Positions 47,370-59,985 of a DNA stretch of 64,000 bases are shown here, in pieces; within the stretch, counting starts at the first letter, position 1, and every line of letters starts with the position of its first letter. Source of the stretch: Hyparrhenia diplandra (Eukaryota > Streptophyta > Magnoliopsida > Poales > Poaceae); NCBI GenBank assembly GCA_015847255.1, contig JADLZK010010194.1, forward strand, positions 62,001-126,000. Reading direction: 5' to 3'. Made by a program: the position numbers and the translations under genes. The notes under the pieces were generated by a model that made no database searches, was not told the DNA's origin, and was given only the letters and a program-made list of their open reading frames with translations.

Positions 47370-47908
47370 TTGTTATTTATTTCAACTGTACGCCGGATTC
47401 TACATGATCATATACCATGTCGCGCTGTTCTTGTTAGAAAACATATTGGAGATGACTCATCCTGCCCTATATGTCTGTCGGATCAAGAGGATACAAAGCA
47501 TATGCTATTTACCTGTGATCGGGCACGAGCTATATGGCGAGCAGTGGGAGTCGGTGATGAGATTGAGCTATTGTCGGAAAATTGTCGATCGCAACCGAAA
47601 TCCTGGTGAAAATAATCGACGAGGGAGGCATTGCTAGGGGACTTCAAATCGGTCCGATTGAATTAATTCTTACCGCGCAGTTGGTATATCCGGTGGGAAA
47701 GACGCCGAGCTGGCCATGGTGAGCAAATTGAGCCCCCATAGATCGGCCATGTCTATCGCTTGCGTTAACAATGAATTACAAGCATTCCATGATGAAAGCT
47801 ACTAAGATCGAGAAGGGGATGGGTTAGGCCAATGGAGGGACTAGTATCGGTCAACACAAATGCTTCCTTTGATGAGGTGTCTCACGGTGGGAGCACCGCA
47901 TAGTGATC
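47370..47908 (+). mobile_element. LINE fragment, upstream half (zinc-binding RT-associated domain)
   Basis: The frame from 47370 contains CPICLSDQEDTKHMLFTC, a C-x2-C-x8-H-x4-C pattern followed by DRARAIWRAVGV. This is the zinc-binding domain found after the reverse transcriptase in plant LINEs. Out of frame, near 47830-47900, the start of the RNase H-like domain follows (VSVNTNASFDEVSHGGSTA). The sequence breaks at the target site TGATC (47904-47908) of the inserted LTR and resumes at 61053. The reverse transcriptase itself is absent, so the LINE is 5'-truncated. Confidence 0.75.
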
Positions 47909-48148
47909 TGTCATGACCTGTGAAACAGGGGCCTGTAGGATAGGCCCGACAGCCCACGGAGCACGGGGCGCCCCCCGCCCAGCTCGCGCGCCCGCCGCCT
48001 CCTCCCTTCCGCGGATTCGCTTCGGCAATTAATTCGAAATAAAGAAGGAAAATATCTAGGATTATCTTTAGGTGTTTTGGTGTGCAAGGGGATATCTCAT
48101 CTATAAGGGAGACCCTTATTAGAAAATAAATAAATAGGATATACTTGT

Positions 48149-49042
48149 TGTTGGGGGGAGGGCGAAACCTGCCCACCCCCCTATGGTCGGTCCGCGAAAC
48201 CACAACCCGAGAGATGATCTGAAGGAAACAGGATTCGGCCTTGAGGGGTCGAATGCTTTAGATTCGGTCGCGGGCGCTTTAACTCAAGGGCTAAGGTGAC
48301 GGCCCGAGTAGCCACGAGGTTTCGCAAGACTCGGACGGAAGCGTAAGGCTTTCGGCCGAGGCGGCGAAGCAAACACCGACGGTCAGGATTTGATCGCGGG
48401 GAGTAGGCGTGAAGACGAAAAGCCATGGCATTCGGCGGGAAGATCGAATGCTACGGCTCTCGGCGAACGAAGGACGTATGTAAAGGCCGCATCTCGATTG
48501 TTGCGGCCTTCGTCGGACAGAGGTCGTATGCGAGGGCATACAGCTCAAATGCACTGGCTTTCGGCCCGTCGTGCCGAATGTTGAGGCATCCGGCCGGGAG
48601 CGCCGGGGAGGTCGCGCCGGGCGCAGGTGCTGACGGCTGGTCGAGTATGATGCGTGCTTTGGTTTGTGCCCCATCGGGCGAGAGTCGAAAGTGGTCGCCC
48701 GCCAGCCGAGGGTCCGATTGACTAAAACCCCACGCCTTTGTCTCGGCAGTACTCGCGGTCCAAAGATCGTGACCCCGAGGGGTAGGCGGGATCGCAAGGC
48801 GGGAAAAGACCACGCTGCCCCTGGTCCTTGGCGGGGCGCGCCAAGGGTTAGGGTTGGTAGGAGGACATAATCGGAATTGTAAAAGTCTACGGACTATAAA
48901 TAGACCCCCAAGGGGGCATTGTAAGAGGGAGAATGAATAGAAAGAGTGTTCCAAATGAGCATACACCTTCGAAAGTGTTAAGTTTTGTCTAGTTAAGTGA
49001 TTCGTCCTACCGGGGGGTAGCCTCGCCGGGGCTACACCAACA
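48149..49042 (+). repeat. Gypsy 5' LTR (894 bp)
   Basis: It contains CTATAAATAGACCCCC (TATA box, about 48894) and ends GGGGCTACACCAACA. From about 48311 onward it aligns with 59986-60715. Confidence 0.88.
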
Positions 49043-49058
49043 TTGGCGCCCACCGTGG
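49043..49058 (+). other. Gypsy primer-binding site region
   Basis: TTGGCGCCCACCGTGG directly follows the left LTR, a hallmark of plant Tat/Retand and related gypsy elements. Confidence 0.8.
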
Positions 49059-49382
49059 TTGTGCGGTGTAACCCATGGCTCCGTGGCGAGGAAGACCCAA
49101 GGTAGCGCCGGCAAAGACCGGCCGGATCTCCTCCGGCGGATCCTTCGCCAGATCCTCCGCCCGAGATCGTCACTCAAAGCAGGTCGGGATGGCGAAACAG
49201 TAAGATGCGCCACGGGGGGGGGTCAGAATCGCCAAGGCCCTTCCCTTGGCGGAGGCGCCGAAGATCAAGAAGAGGAGGAAGACTCGTAAGAAGAGCCTCA
49301 AGAGCTTAAACGGCAGGTAATGAGCAGAACAACGTTCCAAGCTAATCCAAGAATTGAGCCTCGTGCAAGCTGAACTCGAGAG

Positions 49383-50676
49383 TTGAGAGCTCAAAGGGAT
49401 GCTATGATGAAAGGAGAGGCGCCTAAGCGAAGAGAAGATTCAGCTCGGGAGCGCTTGAAGCTCGCTGAAATAGAGAAAGGCAATTTGCTCCACGAAATAG
49501 CGCAGATGGAGAAAAACACGGCACCATCCCATGAAGGGTTAACGACCGGTTTTTCCGTCGCGGATTGGGGAAATCGATCCGGTCTCACCATTCGGCGCCG
49601 AATTATAGCCGAGCCCATGGCCGATAGGGTACAAGCCCGTGATTACCATCATTTAACGGAAATCGGACCCAAGGAAGTTCATCTAAGCTATGAAGCCGCA
49701 AGTATATTCTTCAGGGGGATTCGGGTCACCGGGCGAAATCTCTTATAATGGCGGTAGAAGACATTGCGCATGAATGGTACATTGCCCTTCGTCCGCTGTA
49801 AGAAATTGGAAGAATTTGAAGGAGCGGTGATCATCACCTTTGAAGGTTTTCGGCCTTGAAAAAAGGGAACCGAGAGATTTCAAGCTCAAGCAAGAGGATG
49901 GAGAGTCATTGACACAATACCTCGAAAAGATAGTACAACCTTCAAGGCCAGACGTCGAATGTATCAGATGAAGTAGTCATAGCAGCGGCAATCGAAGGCA
50001 TGGCCATAGGTCAGTGTGCCGCACAACTAGACAGGGAGGAACCCAAAACCTTGACCGAAAGTTATACGATCGATCAAAAAAGTTTGCGAAGTCCGAAGGA
50101 GGTCTAAAAGAAGAAAGGCAGCAAGAAAGGACGAAAAGCAACAATCGCCACACCCAAATGCAAACAACCACCAAAAAGGCGGCAAGGCACCTCGCCCAGT
50201 CAACAACATTACAAGAGGATTCGCCTCGACGGGCGAACCAAGCCAAGAACCAGCTCGGGGACGCCTCAAACTCCAAAGCAAATCAGCCCAACCGAGGTGG
50301 CCGGCTCAAGGGGCGAGGTCGCGGAAGAGGCCGGGATGGTCCGAGAGTACCATCTTGCCGGCTCGTGGTGAAAACATGGGTCATTTCGGTCCGAGATCGC
50401 AAGTACGGGCAAATGGCCAAGGAACGTAAATCAAAGGACGAAAGTTCACAAGGTACCCAAGCTCGAAAGCACGTGTTCAACACGAGAGAAACAAGAGGGC
50501 GCCCAGTTAACGCATATTTCGCTATCAGAATACTCGGCCTACCACCCCCGCCTCCATTAGTACAAGCAGGGACCCATGCTTCCGACTCACCATCATCAAG
50601 ACTCCTAAAACTACCCGGTTACATCCCGCAATCCCAAAATCTCCATCAATGGCGGCGCCCCTCCCGCAAACCTTGA
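49383..50676 (+). pseudogene. Gypsy gag, broken
   Basis: The first frame (49383-49748) begins in a Lys/Glu-rich helical region. A second part, spread over frames near 49780-50120, includes FEGFRP, then AAAIEGMAIGQCAAQLDREE and LYDRSKKFAKSEGG, matching the C-terminal half of Retand-type gag. Several frame changes and a stop near 49748 interrupt it. No intact zinc knuckle was seen. Confidence 0.65.
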
Positions 50677-50859
50677 ACAACCGCAGCGTAACGCCCACAC
50701 GAAGCCCGAATGCGGTCGGGGAAAATAGGATTGTGAACTCGGTACTTCCGCCCCGTGGTCACATCTATGCCATCACAAAGCGGATCCAACCTCGAGCACG
50801 AGAACAAAAAGCTAGAAGAGACTATGTGAGGAGAGTACACACCGTAACACCGAGACTAC

Positions 50860-51330
50860 CTTTGAACAGGCCTGCATGGTCAATGGTCCCAATCACATTT
50901 GACGAAAGTGACTTCCCGGCTAAGGGACTATCCGCGATACGATGCATTCGTAGTAACCGCAAACGTGGATAAGTTCACACTTCACAATATCCCCGGTAGA
51001 TAATGAAAGCTCGCCAGATATTCTATTCATCAAGGCCTTCGAGCATGAATATGGAACGGAGGACGCCGCATCCGGCCGGGTAATGCTCTATTCGGTTTCG
51101 GAGGGAAAAGGATAGATGCGATCGAAGAAGGACATCGCGGTGACTTTCGGTGAGGTTGGCTTATGCCGAACCGAAATCATCACATTCGACATTGTCAATA
51201 TAGATTATCCCCCACAATGACAATATTCGCGGGGAGTCATAAGCAAGTTTGATGTAGTTATCAAGCAGAGCTTCTTATGCATGAAGATACCCTCCCCTTT
51301 CGGCATTGTGACCGTATGGGGAGATCAGGA
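50860..51330 (+). pseudogene. Gypsy aspartic protease region, broken
   Basis: Recognisable blocks in order, in different frames: PITFDESDFPAKG (about 50890), DILFIKAFEHEYG (about 51017), EVGLCRTEI (about 51150) and KIPSPFGIVTVWGDQ (about 51281). These are the conserved protease-to-RT linker blocks of Tat-type elements. The catalytic DNGSS-type motif near 51000 is degraded (GATAATGAAAGCTC). Confidence 0.65.
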
Positions 51331-51779
51331 AGCAGCTCGGAAAATAGATGCAAGACCGATTCCAGGTTACAGCATGATCAACGAAGTAACAGAGACCGAA
51401 AGAGCAGACGATGAGAAAGAACAGCCCGAACCCAAAAGCGAAAAAGGTCGAGAGCCGAAGGTTGAGTCACCGAATCCACAAAGAAAGTCCCCATATCCAC
51501 CACGGCCCGAGAGAGAGATTATAATTGGCTCGAACTCCAACCGGACGAGGCGGCTCAAGCGTCCGCATTTTCGACTCCAACTCAGGGCGTGTTCGCATGG
51601 TCACCGAGGATCTAGAAGGCGTAAGCGAAACCTCGCTCAACATGACTCGGCGAAAGCGGCTGAAAGTGAAGCCCAAGAAGCGAGGTTAAGAAAGTTATCC
51701 AAGAAAGAAGCTTTAGCGGCAAAGCAAATCCCAAGTCCGAGACTTTCTGACGCTAGAGTAATCGAGCCACCCAATATCC

Positions 51780-52450
51780 CGAATGGTTAGCAAACGTGGT
51801 CATGGTCCGTAAGAAAACATCCGACCCCAACATCAAGAAATGGCGAATGTGTGTAGATTTCACTGATCTAAACAAGGCATGTCCGAAAGACCCGTATCCT
51901 CTCCCCAGAATAGACACCCTAATTGACTTAGCCTCAGGCTGCGAAAGAATGAGCTTGCTTTCATTGTTTTCTCCGAATATCATTAGATACATCTGAACCT
52001 GGAGGACGAAGAGAAGACAAGTTTCATCACTCCAGGGGGGACCTATTGTTTCAAGCGAATGCCCGAAGGTCTGAGGAATGCCGGATCTACTTTCTCCAGA
52101 ATGTCGGATGAAGTGTTTAGAGAGCAGAAGAAGAAGAAGAACCTCGTAACATACGTGGACGATATAGTAGTCATCAGCAGCTCGAAAGAGTCGCACATCA
52201 GTGACCTAAAGGAAACTTTCGCGAACCTAAGGCGAAGCGGGCTCAAGTTAAACCCGGAAAAATGCATTTTCGGTATCACCAAGGGTAAAATGCTGGGATG
52301 CCTAGTGTCAGCCAGAGGCATAGAAGCGAATCCAGACAAGATTGCGGCAATCATGGACATGAAGCCCCCGGATAGCCGAAAGAAAGTCCAACGGCTCACT
52401 GGACGATTAGCGCCTTAGCGGAGTTCATCTCAAGGTCGGTAAAAAGGACG
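51780..52450 (+). pseudogene. Gypsy reverse transcriptase, broken
   Basis: The start VVMVRKKTSDPNIKKWRMCV runs into DFTDLNKACPKDPYPLPRID (51796-51996). After a frameshift, KRMPEGLRNAGSTFSRM and the catalytic VTYVDDIVVIS appear in 52059-52418, followed by SGLKLNPEKCIFG and LGCLVSARGIEANPDKI. The middle catalytic segment (near 51960-52050) is disrupted. Fingers and palm motifs leave no doubt about family. Confidence 0.88.
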
Positions 52451-52899
52451 CCCTTCTTCAAAGTACTAAAGGATAGCGCAGATTTCGAATGGGGACCCGA
52501 ACAAATGAAAGCTTTCCAAGATCCGAAAGATTACCTTACCAACGACAACAATGTCGAAACCATCCCCAAAGGCGTTTTGTTACTTTATTTGCAGCGTCAC
52601 CGATCCTGTGTAAGCGCCGGGCCCCGGTCGAAGAGAAAGAGCGGATAACAAGCTCAAGCGATTTCCTATATATTACGTATCCGAAGCCCTTCGGCCAGCT
52701 AAGCTTAACTACTCGTAACTAGAGAAAATAGCTTACACGGTCCCGATGGCCACTACTTTCGAGCTCATAAGATTCGGGTTGTTTCCTCTCGGCCCTTGGA
52801 AGCTCATGTCAGAACAAATGAGGCCGTAAGCCGTAGGCAAATGGGCAGCCGAGCTCAATGAATTCAGAATCGATTTGAACACGAGATCAGCCATAAAGT

Positions 52900-53400
52900 C
52901 TCAAGCAAACGCAGATTTCATAGCGGCCCGGACTCCGGCGACCCAAGGCAATCCGTAGTCTTTGACGAACCGATCGGACCGCATATTGTGACGGAGCTGG
53001 GTGCGACAAAGGGGGCGGGGTTTTCGCCATTTCACACCACGCCAGGCCCGTCCCATCGATATGCAGCCAGGTTGCGGTTTACAAGCACCAACAATACGGC
53101 CGAATATGAAGCGTATCGCTAGCACTTCTGAAAGCTAAGAGCAATGGGCGTTAAGAGATGTGTCATTCGTATAAGCGGGCGCTGCGAAAAAGGAGTACAC
53201 GGCCAAGGAACCGGTTCTAGTCGATATTTACAAGCGGTAAGGGCAATGGAGAAGCATTTCGTAGGTTTCTCCATAAAGTACATACCACGGAACGAAAACA
53301 GAGAAGCTGACGAGCTTGCAAAGGCAGCCGCACTCGGTATTCCGACCCCTCCAGATGTGTTCTTCCAACAGCTTTCGACCAAGGCAATCGAGAAGAAGAA
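52900..53400 (+). pseudogene. Gypsy RNase H, broken
   Basis: AARLRFTSTNNTAEYEAYR (about 53066-53120) precedes a stop. A second frame (53144-53467) has AVRAMEKHFVGFSIKYIPR and NREADELAKAAALG. These match the Tat-lineage RNase H, including the TNNTAEYEA and EADELAK motifs with their acidic residues. Confidence 0.82.
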
Positions 53401-53559
53401 GAGGAACCAAGGGCCATTCACGTCATCGCAAGTCATGATTGGAGGAGCCCGATATTCGCATTCCTGACAGAAACATTCGAACCAGAGTCCAAGCATGAAC
53501 AACAGCGAATGGAGTCACGAACCAAGCACTACTCCATCATAAGAGGTGAGCTGTACAAA

Positions 53560-54660
53560 GATGGCATTGTAGCACCAAAGCTCAAGTGCATCGGCCACGT
53601 AAGAAGGACGAAAAAGCTCCCGGACGAAATTCATGGAGGTATGTGCGGAGCTCACAGGGGACCTCACGAAATAGCACTACGAGCAATGAGATAAGGATTT
53701 TATCGGCCATCAGCGGTGAAGATGCAAAACAACCGGTGAAGACATGCGAAAAGCCGCCAAATGTTCGCCAAGAAGCAAAATGCACCATCCAACCCCACCA
53801 GTCGATAGTGCCTACACCGCCACTCAACGATGGGGAGTAGACATAGTAGGGCCGCTACCAACAGCTCTAGGCAACGTGAGATTCGCACCGTGGCTCTTGA
53901 GTATTTCACCAAGTGGATAGAAGCAAGATCTCCGCCGTAATCACCTCGGCAACCTTGATCGGTTTTGCCCGCAGCGGATAGTCTGTCGTTTCGGAGTTCC
54001 GTCATACATAACGGTAGACAACGGCAAGCAGTTCGACTCAACGGAGTTTCGGAACTTTTGCGAGGAACTTTCGATCAAAGTAACTTTCGCTTCAGTCTAT
54101 CACCCACAGAGCAATGGGGCGGTCAAAAAGGCCAACGGGCTAATCTTCTCAGCCGTCTCTAAGTCTCGTGGGATGCAAGCAAAGGGAAGTGGCCGGCCAG
54201 AAATGACCATCGCGGTTTGGGGCCACAACATCTCCAAGTCCCGAGCAACCGGTTTCACTCGCTTTCGCCTCCTTTACGGGGAAGAAGCCATAACACCGAA
54301 GAGCTCGAGGCTCGGCTCATTTCGCACACAAATAGCCGATGTAATGTAAATTCAAAGGTTCGTAGATGCCGACACATCCGAATTCGAAAGTTGCAGCGGC
54401 GAAAAACCTCGACAACTACCACAAGGAGACCCAAAGTCTGGCGGGACAAGAAAGTATCAGCAAAAAAACATCTACCCGCGACTCGCCCCGATTCGCACGA
54501 CGGACAAGCGGGGCAAGCTACAATCACAATGGTACGGACCTTTCGCCGTGCCCGCAAGCATGGTCAAGCCCGGGGTATTTCGGCTCAAGACGTAAGAAGG
54601 CTTAATTTAAACTACACACACGTGGAACGCGGATAACCTCCGTAGGTTCTACGGCGTGGA
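53560..54660 (+). pseudogene. Gypsy integrase, broken
   Basis: ELHGG/MCGAH-like zinc region remnants occur near 53630-53680, then WGVDIVGPLPTALGN (about 53831). VDNGKQFDSTEFRNFCEELS lies near 54013 and VYHPQSNGAVKKANGLIF near 54100. The three acidic positions of the D,D,E core can be read, but in different frames. Confidence 0.82.
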
Positions 54661-56199
54661 TTTAATGCTCCTCGAAACAGGGAGTTGTAATTTTCTTTTC
54701 CTTTATCATGGCTTGTAATAATTAAGATACAAAACCACGATGGGTTGCGCTCTTTTTCCCTCACGGTGGAAGCCCTTTCGAGGGTGTGAGGTTTTTTAAC
54801 GAGGCAACCGAAACACTCGGTCGTGAACCCCTTATAAAGGTTCTTTTTCCCCAAACATGGTGTCAAGACAAAAAGAGCCGAAAGTAAGAGGTGACTAACT
54901 CACACTTGTCACATTCGCAAAAACGCATGCCCGAAAAAGGGTATATCTTTGAAGAGATTAGCAAACCGAGGCATAAAAGCCAAAAGACCAAAGTCGAGAA
55001 AGGACCGAAAGTCAGGGGGAAGTCCGAAAGTGACAACTTCCAAATAACAAAGCCGAGGCTAACAAGCCCGGATCATCCGAAAGTTGACTAGAAAGTCAAA
55101 AACGGAGCATAAGCGGTGAAACCCGCAAAAGTGCAGCTTGGCCACAGCCAAAGCAGACACGAAAAGCAAACAACCATTAAAAATCCATAAAGAGGCCAAG
55201 GTAGGTGCTTCCATTTAATGTAGGATGCATCACAACACACCTTCCAAGGCCATATCCTGGGGCAATCAAGATAATAAAAGCCCAGGATATGGCAAGGACA
55301 GCTAAAACCCCTATAAAACAGGACCTAAAGGTCACAGATCGCTCAGAAAACAGCCACGAGCTGTTTAGGGAACATTCCTAGTTAGCTACCAAGAGCAACA
55401 CAAGGGTCATAGCCCAAGAAGAGCTTAGGCTCATTAGGATTGAGAGGGATCAGGAAAGGATAGCCAACATTTGGCCACATAGGGGGAAACAGCTGAATAG
55501 TGAGTGGTTCCGCAAAGATGCCCACAAGATGCTGTCATAAAAAAGCTTGTCGAAAGACAACTTTACCACGAGGAAACCCTAAGGTCTACCCTAGAAAGAG
55601 TTGCGCAGAAAGCGTTTCGACCACCTCAGGCATATCTATGATTACTCAAGGTGGCCGACAATATCTGGGTTTCAGCAAAACACTAGCTCAACCCACCTGA
55701 ACATCAGAAATCTGAAGCGCCGAATGCTCTGGTATAACCTAGAACAGCATTCTCCATTGCACGAGTTCATCCCCTTCGGCATGACAAGGGCAATATCGAA
55801 GATGGTCGAGTGTACAAGAAGGTGGGCAGACGAAGGACGAAACACGAGACATTCGTCCTAGCCTGACCACGTAACAATGTCAAGCCGGCAATTCAGTCTC
55901 GGACATGTAGGGCTCGAATGTCTACTCTTGGCCGCATGTACCAGCTAGCTAGGAGAAAAGAGAAAGCTGTAGCTCCAAGATGGCCTAATGTACAAGATAT
56001 GTAAGACCATGTCTATACATACAACACATGTACAATGCCTAAGTAAAAGAGTTAAAATCACTTTCGGCAAAGCATACTACTTTCGTTTCCTCGCAAAAGG
56101 GGGGAGGGGGTTTCTTGATAAGACAATATTTTTCCGAAGAAACGAAAACAACCCAAGCCGAAAGCGACCCCATATATACTCAAAAGAAACAAAGACGTC
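54661..56199 (+). other. Gypsy non-coding region after integrase
   Basis: No conserved domain. Copies of a CCGAAAG/CTTTCGG motif recur, as through the whole element. AAAACCCCTATAAAACAGG near 55305 resembles an internal promoter. Confidence 0.4.
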
Positions 56200-59100
56200 A
56201 TGTACATGGCTAGTCCAGCCAGAGATCCTTAACAGAACAATACCTATACCTAGGAGCCGAAAGCTCAATAGGTTCCTCTTTTACCTCGACTTTCGGCTCA
56301 AGTAAAACACCGCGAACCAAATTCTTCTGCCTAGTGGAAGGAACGAAAGTGCTCCAAAAATCAAGCATTCGATGACCGCGACGAATGAGTCTCGACGAGA
56401 AGTAAAAAAAGTCGTTCATCCTATCAGGGTAATTTTCCTGAGCCCTAAGCCACGAAGCACCGCTAACGCCGAATCCGTCACGCTCAACATTTAAAGGAAA
56501 CAAGTCTCCCATAAAACCGGAGGTCCCCTCCTGAACCCGCCAAAAGATTTAACATGAGTTTAACCACAAGTCATTACAAGTTCTTAGGCCAACACGGCCG
56601 AATCAAGAATCTCTCAAGCATCATCTACCCTATTGCCGTCAGATCCGGCATTGCCTTGCACAGGAGTGCTTCCGTCTACAGAGGGGCTGCCGGCTTCCTC
56701 ACGAGAGTTCTGGGCATCTCGCTCTCTGATGAACGCATGCACCTTTGCACGAATCTCTTCCTTCTTCGCATTTCAAAACGAAACCAAAACATTCGTCAAG
56801 TAAAATGTCAAAAGCCCAAAAAGATTTTCAATAAGCAAGAAAAAGAATTAAAGCGACCGGGAAGCTCGATTTGGCAAAGACGGAACGAGCAAGGTCCCTT
56901 CCCCCTTCTCGCCGGTAACTCTTCGTAAAACTTGCTTGGGCCACGGGAGCACCTCTGCGGGGGTCTTCCAATAGGCGGCCGGATCCTCCTTAGGCTCCAC
57001 GGCCTCCATATGGGGGCACCCGAGCTCGTGTAGGGCGAAGCCAAACGCCCGGATGGTCTCCAAAGAGGCATAGCCTCTACCGTGTCCACCCGGTCGTAAA
57101 GACCACGAATCTCCCCGCACAAGCCACGTAAGCCTTTCCCTATGGCCTAGCTCCCGTGGCGGGCGGACTCATCACCAAAGGAGGCCAACAACCGCCGCAG
57201 AGCCGAAACACCAGCCCTTCGCCTCATGCTCTAAGGCATGAGAAATTGACTGGTGGGCCTTCCTTTTCGGCTTCAAGCCCCGCCTCCAGTGTCGCGCACC
57301 TTCGCTCCAATTCGCCAGACCTCTTTTCGGCCTTTTGGCCCGAGACTCGGCGGCCGACTTCTTGGCCTTCACCGCTTCAAGGTCTTGGCCAGCTTTCGGC
57401 CTTGGCCTTCTACTCGAGGGCCTTGCTCCCTGCCCGTGAAATTTCTTCTCTAGGGTTCGAGCCACCAAAGATAGGCGCAAAAGAGAGAACAACAATACAA
57501 TATGAGTAAGCAAATAGTGCGAAACATACATTCAAGATTAGGGGCTTAAAACCGCAACCCACCCCAAGTAGCGTAGAAGTTAAGGGCATCAAGGAGCACC
57601 AGCCGCTCCGCCTTCGGCAGCCTCTTTTCGATTTGAGGAGCAATGAAGGAGGAGGAGCACTCCATGCCGGAACCCGACCCCTCGTTGGGAAGAAGGGGCG
57701 AGTGCGCGGGTCCACGCCGCCACCACCCGAGCATCCGAATCCGCTCCTACACAAATGAAAGCAAGCTTGTAAGTCTTTCTCTTCGAGGGCTAATCTCCTC
57801 GGGAGCTAAACCCCGAGTACACGGGCTCCCTAAAGTCACTAGAAGTGCTTCCGAGGGAGAAGAAACCGTGGCCGAATAGGCAATCCTTATAAAGGCCGGA
57901 AGTCTTGACTTTAACTCCGTGAGAACCGAGACTTACCCGGGTAGCCTTCGGTGTGTCGGGAAGAAAGGGGAGCGCTAGCCGAAACAGGGAGCTCCTTGTT
58001 CGACTTATGCCAAGCAGCCGCAAAGATTCGTAGGCCGCGGCAACATCACGAGGCCGCTTCACGGCCGCGAAGGTGGGGCCGGACGAGGTCGAATCCCCGC
58101 AGTCCCGAAGGGTGGCGAGGGGTCCTTCACAGCCTTGCTGACCATCTCGTCCGAAGAAGTCGGAGATGACCCGACGGAACACGAATATCTATCGGCGACA
58201 ACATTTATAAGTCAACCTCATAGGCCGGAAGCTAACTAAGCGAATCACCTAAGCTAGTATCGAAAAACCTAAGAACAAGGCGTTATACCGAGGCTGAAGT
58301 AACAACATCAAACAAGACGGGTTCGGCCGAATGTAACCTTCCGGCTACGTAAACCAGGAACCTTAGCTAGGTCTCGACCTACCTGGACATCCTTAGGCTC
58401 TTTCGGCCTCTGATGAGACATTTTCGCCCTCTTCACCCTCTCGAGGGAGCCGAATCTTTCGATAGCTTTCCCGCTGAAGATCGCCTTCGCACAGCTTTTC
58501 GCCTAGCCTCGGCCTAGAGTCACCGAGGTGATAGGGCACTTGCATGACATCAAGGACCCTATTGATCCGGGCATTCTCCCCGATAATCTCTTGCACCATT
58601 TCGTACTCACGCTTTCCGACCGCCCCCAAAACGGCATCGGTTTTCGTCAATCACGTACTCCAAGAACACCTTCTTCGAAAGTGGAAACGTGGAGGCATGA
58701 CTCCGAACAGATTCGTTTCGTAACCATAGATCGGAGGATCGATGACGAATCTCACTCCGTAACTTAATGGCGAACACCCATAGCTACCCATTCTTCAACC
58801 AAGTCACGGGTGCTCGCCCGCGAGGTCGCAAGGAATGCAGCCAGAAGCTTCCGCATCACCATCCGCATTCTCGAAGAAAGGCGCATGGCATTTAGCACGA
58901 AGGGGAACCATTCAGCCCTCGAGAACACTTTGTTCATCGGAAGGCCGGATGTGGAAGATTCAACCTCATTCCCCGCACTAACACGCCGCAGAGAACTGCA
59001 TTGTGTCCATCTCGCCCATTTGTTGCGTAACGCAGAGCGTACGAAGGCTACCCGCCGGAATGAAGGTGTAAGCTCCAAAGCGTACATTGCGGTGCTCCTT

Positions 59101-59960
59101 GGTCCTAACATCCCGGACCATTTCGGTTTCTTGTGGGCGCATAGTATTGAGCGAATGTGTCGACACACGGAGGGGCTCCCATCATTTTCATGGCCCAAAC
59201 GAAAGCCCCCCAGCGCCGGCGTAAAGGCATTCGGTGTCAAATGATGGAGTCAGAGGGCGAAGCGGTCAAGGACACCACCGATAAGCGTGTCCTCGCAAGG
59301 CGCATTTAAACCCGGCCTTGAAATAATCCTTAAAAACAAGAGCCTCTCCGGACTTGGGATTGGGACTCTCTCCGGGTTGGAGCCCCGCACAAAGCAACCT
59401 CATTTCCCGATCCATCAATCCTTTCCGAACATACTCATCTAAAACCCCTTCGGTGACACGTGAGGCTCGGCCCAATACACCTCACGACGAGCCGAAGGCC
59501 TCAGATTTCTCACCGAACCCCGGGCGATAGAGTAACTTTCGCCATCCGACCTTCCGGGGCTCCAAACGAATCCTCGGGCTCGCTTGCACCGAAGTTGTCC
59601 GCTCAGCTCACAAACGTTTCCTCCAACAGAGACCCTTCGACGCCAACATCCGTCTCAACCTCAACATTAATAGGGGCTGGTCGGACTATCGATTCGATCC
59701 TCTTCATTGTCACTAGAAAATGGGGATCGCGGTTGATACTTTGAAGAGGCCGCTAGCGTTGATCACATTTTCTCGCGGTCGGATCCAAACTCGATGAGTC
59801 GCCGGTGGACCCGAGCTCTTTGACGAAGAGCCGGACCCCCGAAGCAAACCGAACCCGACATTCTACCGAATCAACAAACCTAGAATACAAAAACGGAAAA
59901 CGCACGAAACCCAAAAATAAAAAATGGGCGCCCAACTCAACCGAATCGTAAAAACAAGAG
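56200..59960 (-). pseudogene. Antisense additional ORF of the gypsy element (putative gypsy-type transposon domain)
   Basis: Minus-strand coding remnants run from about 59960 down to 56200. Frames near 59475-58764 contain GEALVFKDYFKAGFKCALRG, then HLTPNAFTPALGGF-like and HKKPKWSGMLGPRSTA blocks. Later come a charged helical part (57531-57172) and PAAYWKTPAEVLPWPKQVLR (57120-56848). The order and motifs recall the Transposase_28 (putative gypsy type transposon) proteins, encoded antisense between integrase and 3' LTR in Tat-lineage elements. The function of this protein is unknown. Stops and shifts break it here. Confidence 0.55.
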
Positions 59961-59985
59961 AGAAACTTACTTGGAGAAGAGAAGC

